Source: Microlunatus capsulatus (lineage in GTDB: Bacteria; Actinomycetota; Actinomycetes; Propionibacteriales; Propionibacteriaceae). From it: 64,000 nt of DNA. The notes under the pieces are model-generated. The model did not search any database. It saw nothing but the letters and a program-made list of their open reading frames with translations, and was not told where the DNA came from. A program made the translations under genes and the position numbers. Shown in pieces: positions 58,871-64,000 of the stretch. Numbering within the stretch: position 1 is the stretch's first letter; each line of letters begins with the position of its first letter. The stretch is taken from positions 4,278,001 to 4,342,000 of the forward strand of contig NZ_JAGIOB010000001.1 in NCBI RefSeq assembly GCF_017876495.1, given 5' to 3'.

Positions 58871-60760
58871 GTGGCGCTGCTCGAGGTCACCGACCTGCAC
58901 GTCCGCTACGAGCCGAAGCGGAGCGCCGCCGTCGACGCCGTCACCGGCATCACCTTCGCCATCGAGCCCGGGGAGTTCGTCGGGCTGATCGGGGAGTCGG
59001 GCTCGGGCAAGACGACGCTCGGCACGGCCCTGCTGCGGCTGCTGGAGCGTCCCGGCCGGATCGCCGGCGGCTCCATCGTCTTCGACGGCACCGACATCAC
59101 GTCGATGAGCCAGGACGAGCTCCGCTCGCTGCGCTGGACCGACATCGCGACGGTGTTCCAGAGCAGCATGAACGCCCTCAACCCGGTGGTGCGGATCGAG
59201 GGCCAGTTCCGCGACGTCATCGAGCACCACACGGCGCTGCGCGGGGCCGACGTCCGCCGTCGCGTCGAGACGCTGTTCGACATGGTGCTCATCGAGCACC
59301 GGTTCATCGACGCCTTCCCCCACGAGCTGTCGGGCGGCATGAAGCAGCGGGTGAACCTGGCCCTGGCGCTGGCCGTCGAGCCCCGGCTGGTGCTGCTGGA
59401 CGAGCCGACGACGGGGCTGGACGTCGTCGTGCAGCGCGAGATCCTCGACAACGTCCGCCGGCTGCAGGCCCAGCTGGGCTTCGCCGTGCTGTTCATCAGC
59501 CACGACATCGGCACCGTGCTGGACCTCTCCGACCGGATCCTCGTCATGTACGCCGGGACCGTGGTCGAGGAGCAGCCGGCCGCCCGGCTGCTGCGCGACC
59601 CGATGCACCCGTACACGAAGGGCCTGCTCGGCTCCTACGCCGACCCGCGCGAGGAGACCGTCCGGATCACCTACGTCCCGGGCCGGCCCCCGGACCTCGC
59701 GGCCAAGCCGGCCGGCTGCGCGTTCGCACCCCGGTGCCCGGAGAAGTTCGCCCGCTGCACCACCGACGACCCGCCGCTGGTCCACCTCGACGGCGGCCGG
59801 GTCGCCTGCCACGTCGCGCTGCTCCAGCGCGCCCCCGACCGCGCGCCCGGCGGTCCCGACGCCGACGTGGGCCCGATCACCCGCGTCTTCGTCGGCCCGC
59901 AGTTCGTGAAGTCGGCCGAGAGCGGCGTGCTCGCCGGCCAGCGCCCGGCCCTGCTCAGCGTCGCCGGGGTCTCCAAGACCTACGTCCAGCGCCGCGGCAC
60001 CACCGTCACCCGGACCGAGGCGGTGCGGGACGCCGGCTTCGTGCTGCGCCGCGGCGGCGTCACCGCGCTGGTGGGGCAGAGCGGCAGCGGGAAGTCCACG
60101 CTGGCCCGGATGATCACCGGCGTGGAGGCGCCGACGACGGGGACGCTGACGTTCCACGGCCACGACGGCGACCTCGCCGTCGGCGGGATGCGCGGCCGCC
60201 GGCTGCGCGAGTACCGCCGGCACGTGCAGATGGTGTTCCAGGACCCGTACTCCTCGCTCAACCCCGCGAAGACGCTCGGCTACGCGCTCAGCCGGCCGCT
60301 GGCCAACTACCGGGGGCTCCGGGGCGAGGCGCTGCGGCAGCGGGTGCTCGAGCTGCTGGAGACCGTCGCGCTCACCCCGGCGTCGCGCTTCGTCAACCGC
60401 TTCCCCTACGAGCTGTCCGGGGGCCAGCGGCAACGCGTGGTCATCGCCCGGGCGCTGGCCGTGGAGCCCGAGCTGATCATCGCCGACGAGCCGATCTCCA
60501 GCCTCGACGTCTCCATCCGGGCCGAGGTGCTGGAGCTGCTGAACACCCTGGTGCAGCAGGGCGACGTCAGCATCCTCTACATCACCCACGACCTGCTGAG
60601 CGCGCGGATGCTGGCCGACGAGGTCGTGGTGCTGAACGAGGGCCGGGTGGTGGAGCAGGGACCGGCGCTCGACGTCATCCGGCGGCCCCGCGACCCCTAC
60701 ACCCGGCTGCTGCTGGACGCGATCCCCAACCCCTTCGAGGCGGCCCGCGCCGAGCGCTGA
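58871..60760 (+). CDS. Dual ABC ATPase (fused DppD-DppF)
   Basis: A 629-residue protein with two complete nucleotide-binding domains. Domain 1 has GESGSGKTTLG, ELSGGMKQRVNLALAL and LVLLDEPTTGLD; domain 2 has GQSGSGKSTLARM, ELSGGQRQRVVIARAL and LIIADEPISSLD. Between them is the oligopeptide-type extension with four cysteines (CAFAPRCPEKFARC and ACHV), a possible iron-sulfur site known from the DppD group. The fusion supplies both ATPases in one chain. It completes the importer unit, which unlike the Ugp-like system at 1402-4609 carries its own ATPase. Confidence 0.94.
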   Translation: MALLEVTDLHVRYEPKRSAAVDAVTGITFAIEPGEFVGLIGESGSGKTTLGTALLRLLERPGRIAGGSIVFDGTDITSMSQDELRSLRWTDIATVFQSSMNALNPVVRIEGQFRDVIEHHTALRGADVRRRVETLFDMVLIEHRFIDAFPHELSGGMKQRVNLALALAVEPRLVLLDEPTTGLDVVVQREILDNVRRLQAQLGFAVLFISHDIGTVLDLSDRILVMYAGTVVEEQPAARLLRDPMHPYTKGLLGSYADPREETVRITYVPGRPPDLAAKPAGCAFAPRCPEKFARCTTDDPPLVHLDGGRVACHVALLQRAPDRAPGGPDADVGPITRVFVGPQFVKSAESGVLAGQRPALLSVAGVSKTYVQRRGTTVTRTEAVRDAGFVLRRGGVTALVGQSGSGKSTLARMITGVEAPTTGTLTFHGHDGDLAVGGMRGRRLREYRRHVQMVFQDPYSSLNPAKTLGYALSRPLANYRGLRGEALRQRVLELLETVALTPASRFVNRFPYELSGGQRQRVVIARALAVEPELIIADEPISSLDVSIRAEVLELLNTLVQQGDVSILYITHDLLSARMLADEVVVLNEGRVVEQGPALDVIRRPRDPYTRLLLDAIPNPFEAARAER

Positions 60761-60782
60761 CCGGCCCCGGGCGCCGGAGCGC

Positions 60783-61346
60783 TCAGAGGAGACCGAGGTG
60801 CTGGACGACGATCTGGGCGCCGATGAGGATGAGCACCAGCCCGCCGACGACCTCGGCGGGCCGCTGGAACCGGGTGCCGACGCGGTGGCCCAGCAGGACG
60901 GCGGCGACGGACAGCACGAACGTCGTCAGGCCGATCACCAGGACCGCGACCCAGACGTCGATCTCCAGGAACGCGAACGACACCCCGACGGCCAGCGCGT
61001 CGATGCTGGTGGCCAGGGCCAGCACCAGCAGCTCTCGCACCGAGACCTCGCCCGCCGGCTCGTCGTCGGCGGAGGGCCGCAGCGCCTCCCACAGCATCTT
61101 GCCGCCCACCGCGGCCAGCAGGGCGAAGGCCACCCAGTGGTCGTAGGCGGCGATCCGGTCGGCGAACGTGCTGCCCAGCAGGTAGCCGGCCAGCGGCATC
61201 AGCGCCTGGGCGAGCCCGAAGAGCAGCCCGATGAGGAGCGCCCGGGCCAGCACCTGGCGGCGCAGCTGCAGCCCCTTCCCGAGGGCGACGGCGAACGCGT
61301 CGGCGGAGACGCCGGTGGCGAGCAGGAGCAGGGTGGAGGGAGTCAC
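60783..61346 (-). CDS. mntP: Manganese efflux pump MntP
   Basis: A 187-residue membrane transporter built of two three-helix repeats. The conserved acidic motifs are SADAFAVALGKGL in the first helix and SIDALAVGVSFAF in the second repeat. Members export Mn(II) and protect against manganese excess. The GTG start is preceded by a region where GAAGGTC can act as Shine-Dalgarno. A yybP-ykoY manganese riboswitch directly upstream on the same strand confirms the annotation and predicts induction by manganese. Confidence 0.95.
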   Translation of the reverse strand: MTPSTLLLLATGVSADAFAVALGKGLQLRRQVLARALLIGLLFGLAQALMPLAGYLLGSTFADRIAAYDHWVAFALLAAVGGKMLWEALRPSADDEPAGEVSVRELLVLALATSIDALAVGVSFAFLEIDVWVAVLVIGLTTFVLSVAAVLLGHRVGTRFQRPAEVVGGLVLILIGAQIVVQHLGLL

Positions 61347-61349
61347 GGC

Positions 61350-61359
61350 AGACCTTCGG
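61350..61359 (-). promoter_or_regulatory. mntP ribosome-binding region complementary to the riboswitch P1 strand
   Basis: On the minus strand CCGAAGGTCT, containing the AAGG Shine-Dalgarno six bases before the mntP GTG, is the exact complement of AGACCTTCGG at 61412-61403, the 3' strand of riboswitch helix P1. The two alternatives are mutually exclusive: P1 formed leaves the ribosome site free, P1 open hides it. Confidence 0.7.
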
Positions 61360-61402
61360 GTCGTGGCCGGGGCACGTCGGCGACCCGGCCCAGGGAGGGC
61401 GT

Positions 61403-61520
61403 CCGAAGGTCTCGTTCACCCGGCGCGAGCCGGGCGGTACGCCGGGTGCGACGGCGCACCAGCATGTCGACGTACCTCCGCGCCCCGGGGGGCGCACGGG
61501 TGGGAACTACTCCCCTTCGC
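61403..61520 (-). ncRNA. yybP-ykoY manganese riboswitch
   Basis: On the minus strand the aptamer begins with CGAAGGGGAGTAG and ends with GAGACCTTCGG. CGAAGG and CCTTCG form P1. The conserved GGGGAGTAG and GAGACCTT elements and an internal GTCGACATGC match the two manganese-binding loops of this class, with variable GC-rich stems between. It lies directly upstream of mntP, its commonest target. Confidence 0.85.
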
Positions 61521-61575
61521 CCCCGATCCTCCCAGAGGACCCGCCGGCGGCCGAATCGCGGCGGCCGCCCGGGGC

Positions 61576-61581
61576 TACGGT
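61576..61581 (+). promoter_or_regulatory. -10 element for leaderless SRPBCC gene
   Basis: TACGGT fits TANNNT and is followed by six bases and the GTG at 61588. Confidence 0.45.
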
Positions 61582-61587
61582 GAGCGG

Positions 61588-62025
61588 GTGGCGAGGACGA
61601 GCCTGGACGTGTCGCGGGTGCTGGCGCTGGGAGCCGAGCAGGCCTGGGCGGCCTGGACCGTGCCCGAGCAGCTGCGGCAGTGGTGGTGGCCGTTCCTGCC
61701 CGGCACGACGGTGGACCTCGACCCGCGCGTCGGCGGCACCTACCGGCTGGAGTCGGTGCAGGCGGGCTTCGGGGCCTGCGGCCGCTACAGCGAGCTGGTG
61801 CCCGGACGGCTGCTGGCCTTCACCTGGAGCTGGATCACCGACGGCCGCCCGGAGCAGACCGTCGACCAGGTCCGCGTCCGGCTCGCGCCGCTCGAGCACG
61901 GCTGCCGCCTCGACCTCGAGCACGTCCTGGACCCGAGCCTGCACGACCCGGAACCCTTGCGGCAGGGCTGGTCGGAGACCTTGGACGTGCTGGTCCGCTG
62001 GGCGGCGGAGCGCGCCGCGAGCTGA
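61588..62025 (+). CDS. SRPBCC (AHSA1-like) protein
   Basis: A 145-residue START-like protein with SRVLALGAEQAWAAWTVPEQLRQWWWPFLPG, VGGTYRLESVQAGFGACGRYSELVPGRLLAFTWSW and the C-terminal helix PLRQGWSETLDVLVRWAAE. Ligand and function unknown. GTG 61588 is six bases after TACGGT, indicating a leaderless transcript. Third SRPBCC gene in the window; the other two are at 24096 and 40755. Confidence 0.88.
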   Translation: MARTSLDVSRVLALGAEQAWAAWTVPEQLRQWWWPFLPGTTVDLDPRVGGTYRLESVQAGFGACGRYSELVPGRLLAFTWSWITDGRPEQTVDQVRVRLAPLEHGCRLDLEHVLDPSLHDPEPLRQGWSETLDVLVRWAAERAAS

Positions 62026-62123
62026 CCCCTGCTCACCGCCCGCCGGCCCTCGCACCACGCCGGCCGGCCGGGGCAGACTGGGGGCGCCGGTCGCGGCGGG
62101 GCGACCGCGGAGGAGGGGTGCTC

Positions 62124-63389
62124 GTGAGCGCGGTCAGGTCGCTGGTCCGGGAGCTGGTCGTCGTCCGCTCCACCGTCGCCTGGCACGGGCACGTCGGCCG
62201 GGACCCGTTCGCCCGGCTGCAGCTCACCGAGGGGCGGCGCGACCCCTACCCCCTGTACGAGGAGGTGCGGCGGCGGGGACCGCTGGTGCCGACCCCGCTG
62301 GCCGGCCACCAGACCGCCAGCCACCGCGTCTGCCGCGAGGTGCTCCGCGACCGCCGCTTCGGGGTGCAGTCGGAGGAGGCGCTGAACCGCGGGGACGGCG
62401 AGCTGTCGCTGCTGGAGCTCGACCCGCCCGACCACACCCGGCTCCGCCGGCTCGTCGCGCCGTCCTTCACGCCGCGGGCGCTGGCGGGCACCCGGGAGCG
62501 GGTGGGCGCGGTGGTGGACGGGCTGCTGGACGCCGTGCCGGCCGGCGAGCCCTTCGACCTGGTCGGCGCCCTCGCCTCTCCGCTGCCGATCCGGGTGATC
62601 ACCGACCTGCTCGGCGTCCCCGACGACGACAGCGCCGCCTTCGCCCGTGACGGCGCGACCATCGGCAGCGCGCTGGCCGGGGTGCAGTCGCTCGGGCACG
62701 TCGTCCGGCTGCTGGAGGCCAACCGCCGGCTGGGCGCGCTGCTGGAGGAGGTCTTCGAGCAGCACCGGCGCGAGCCCCGCGACGACCTCGTCAGCCGGCT
62801 GCTGGCCGTCGAGGGCGACCAGGTCCGACCGGGCGAGCTCGCCCCGCTGTGCCGGCTGCTGCTCGTCGCCGGCTTCGAGACGACGGTGAACCTCATCGGC
62901 AACACCGTGCTGGCCCTGCTGGCCCACCCCGACCAGTGGCGGGAGGTCGTCGAGGACCCGTCGCTGGCCGCCGCGGCGGTCGAGGAGACGCTGCGCTGGG
63001 ACCCGCCCGTCCAGCGCACCTTCCGCTCGCCGCACGAGGACCTGGAGCTGGCCGGGGTGCCGCTGGCCCGCGGCTCGATGGTGATGCTGCTGCTCGCCGG
63101 CGCCAACCGCGACCCCGAGGTGTTCGCCGAGCCGGGGCGCTTCGACCTGCACCGCTACGCCGACCGCTCGGCCCCGGCCGCGGAGCACCTCTCCTTCTCG
63201 GCCGGCCTGCACTACTGCCTGGGCGCGCCGCTCGCCCGGCTGGAGGCCGTGGTCGCCGTCGAGCGGCTGGCCGAGCGCTTCCCGCGGCTGCAGCGGGCCG
63301 GCCGCGTCCGGCGCCGCCGCGGCGGCACCGTCATCCGCGGTCCGGCCGCGCTGGTCGTCGGTCAGCGCTCGGGAGCGCTCGCGGCCTGA
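62124..63389 (+). CDS. Cytochrome P450
   Basis: A 421-residue soluble bacterial P450. The oxygen-activating I helix is LLLVAGFETTVNLIGN, the K helix is EETLRWDPPVQRTFRSP, and the heme-thiolate loop is FSAGLHYCLGAPLARLEA with the axial cysteine. The pattern LLELDPPDHTRLRRLVAPSFTPR is the usual actinobacterial P450 C-helix region. Substrate unknown; no ferredoxin or reductase gene is adjacent. GTG 62124 has GGAGGAGG upstream; GTG 62118 is two codons longer. Its 3' end overlaps the convergent CPBP protease gene by 28 bases. Confidence 0.93.
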   Translation: MSAVRSLVRELVVVRSTVAWHGHVGRDPFARLQLTEGRRDPYPLYEEVRRRGPLVPTPLAGHQTASHRVCREVLRDRRFGVQSEEALNRGDGELSLLELDPPDHTRLRRLVAPSFTPRALAGTRERVGAVVDGLLDAVPAGEPFDLVGALASPLPIRVITDLLGVPDDDSAAFARDGATIGSALAGVQSLGHVVRLLEANRRLGALLEEVFEQHRREPRDDLVSRLLAVEGDQVRPGELAPLCRLLLVAGFETTVNLIGNTVLALLAHPDQWREVVEDPSLAAAAVEETLRWDPPVQRTFRSPHEDLELAGVPLARGSMVMLLLAGANRDPEVFAEPGRFDLHRYADRSAPAAEHLSFSAGLHYCLGAPLARLEAVVAVERLAERFPRLQRAGRVRRRRGGTVIRGPAALVVGQRSGALAA

Positions 63390-64000
63390 GCCGGCGGCAG
63401 GACCGCGGGCCCGCCGGCCGGGGCGTCGACGGCGCCGGGGGCGCTGCTGCGCTGCACCCGGTTGCGGCGCGCCCACAGGCTGAGCACCAGGGTCATCACC
63501 AGCATCACGGCGATCGGCAGCAGCATGAACGGGCCGCCGGTGCCGGGCCCGCGGTCGAAGGCGCCGCTCAGGTCGCCGTAGAGGGCGACCGGCACCAGCA
63601 GGAACAGGTTGTTGACCGCGTGCACGAGCACGGGCACCTCGAGGCCGCCGGTGCGCCAGGCGAGGACGCTGAGCGCAGCGCCGAAGGTGAAGTAGTAGAC
63701 GAGCAGCCACGGGTCGGTGGCGGCGTGGGCCACCATGAAGACGAGGTTGGCGACGACGCCGCCGACGACCAGTGCCACCCGCGGGTCCGCGAACCACGAG
63801 CCGGCCGAGCGGGCCAGCAGACCGCGGGCGCCGTACTCCTCGCCGGCCGCCTGCAGCGGCGTCGTCAGCAGGACCACGACCAGCATGAGGCCGGCGTCCC
63901 GGCTCAGCGTCCCCGAGAGCCCCTCCGGCGCGACGAGGAACGAGATGCCGACGTAGACCAGCCAGACCGGCACGACGACGAGGGCCGCCCGGCCGAACCA
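63362..64000 (-). CDS. CPBP family intramembrane glutamic endopeptidase, N-terminus cut by window end
   Basis: The frame stays open to the window edge, so the start is outside. The visible part shows the protease motifs: EEYGARG (the EExxxR motif), the histidine in VFMVAHAATD and HAVNN near the C-terminal helices. At least five transmembrane segments are visible. CPBP proteases cleave membrane substrates in prenyl-processing-like or bacteriocin-immunity roles; the target here is unknown. The C-terminal 35 residues are a proline/alanine-rich tail. Confidence 0.88.
   Translation of the reverse strand, partial: WFGRAALVVVPVWLVYVGISFLVAPEGLSGTLSRDAGLMLVVVLLTTPLQAAGEEYGARGLLARSAGSWFADPRVALVVGGVVANLVFMVAHAATDPWLLVYYFTFGAALSVLAWRTGGLEVPVLVHAVNNLFLLVPVALYGDLSGAFDRGPGTGGPFMLLPIAVMLVMTLVLSLWARRNRVQRSSAPGAVDAPAGGPAVLPPAQAASAPER

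Overview
The window is GC-rich throughout (well above 70% by eye). GTG and ATG starts are both common, four-base GTGA/ATGA overlaps recur, and several genes have a TANNNT element placed for leaderless transcription. With MarR/LacI/TetR/PadR regulators, ECF sigma factors, a SigJ-type sigma, DUF3099, DUF1059 and many carbohydrate genes, this points to the chromosome of a free-living saprophytic actinobacterium, perhaps Propionibacteriales; genus cannot be fixed from the sequence. No rRNA, tRNA, IS element, phage gene or CRISPR array was seen.

Layout. 1-4841: C-terminally cut membrane protein, a Ugp-like sugar ABC importer lacking its ATPase, and a small helix-hairpin-helix protein. 5228-8707: MarR, two xylose-isomerase-like TIM barrels and a divergent LacI regulator. 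8807-10514: SigJ-like sigma with two small DUF proteins. 10594-18799: uronate/aldonate block: glucuronate isomerase, fructuronate reductase-like enzyme and gluconokinase, then two Gfo/Idh oxidoreductases and a LarA-family nickel-pincer epimerase. 18899-25000: two-component system, membrane proteins, TetR, SRPBCC and YdeI-like genes. 25096-30352: a second sugar operon (two TIM barrels, DUF993 aldolase-like protein, Gfo/Idh) divergent from its own LacI. 30529-38811: ScyD/E-like secreted protein, TauD-like dioxygenase, ECF sigma, TRIC channel, flavin monooxygenase, alarmone synthetase, DUF2218-PadR, DUF3099 and ACT proteins. 38832-45504: small regulators, methyltransferases, SDR and amine oxidase. 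45526-60760: S9 peptidase, GH51, DUF1905, CDP-alcohol transferase, GH35 and GH3, with a divergent Dpp/Opp-type ABC transporter. 60783-64000: MntP with a manganese riboswitch, SRPBCC, P450 and a CPBP protease cut by the window end.

Most interesting system. The block at 10594-18799 looks like a uronate route that avoids KDG. UxaC and the reductase would convert glucuronate to fructuronate and D-mannonate. The expected mannonate dehydratase and KDG kinase are missing; instead there are a clear gluconokinase and a LarA-family protein that keeps the LarA cofactor residues (D64, R67, H98, H184, K194, H210). D-mannonate and D-gluconate are C2 epimers, so the LarA homologue could pass mannonate to gluconate and then 6-phosphogluconate. 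Both transcription units and the LacI/TIM-barrel divergent promoter carry the same two GGCAAC boxes one helical turn apart, which suggests one regulon. This is inference from sequence and family knowledge.

Other regulatory features: a yybP-ykoY riboswitch whose 3' P1 strand is complementary to the mntP Shine-Dalgarno region; a candidate leaderless two-cysteine leader peptide before the TauD-like gene; a candidate leaderless 15-codon ORF stop-start coupled to the first permease gene; palindromic operators at the padR, arsR and second lacI promoters; and a set of very strong intergenic hairpins.
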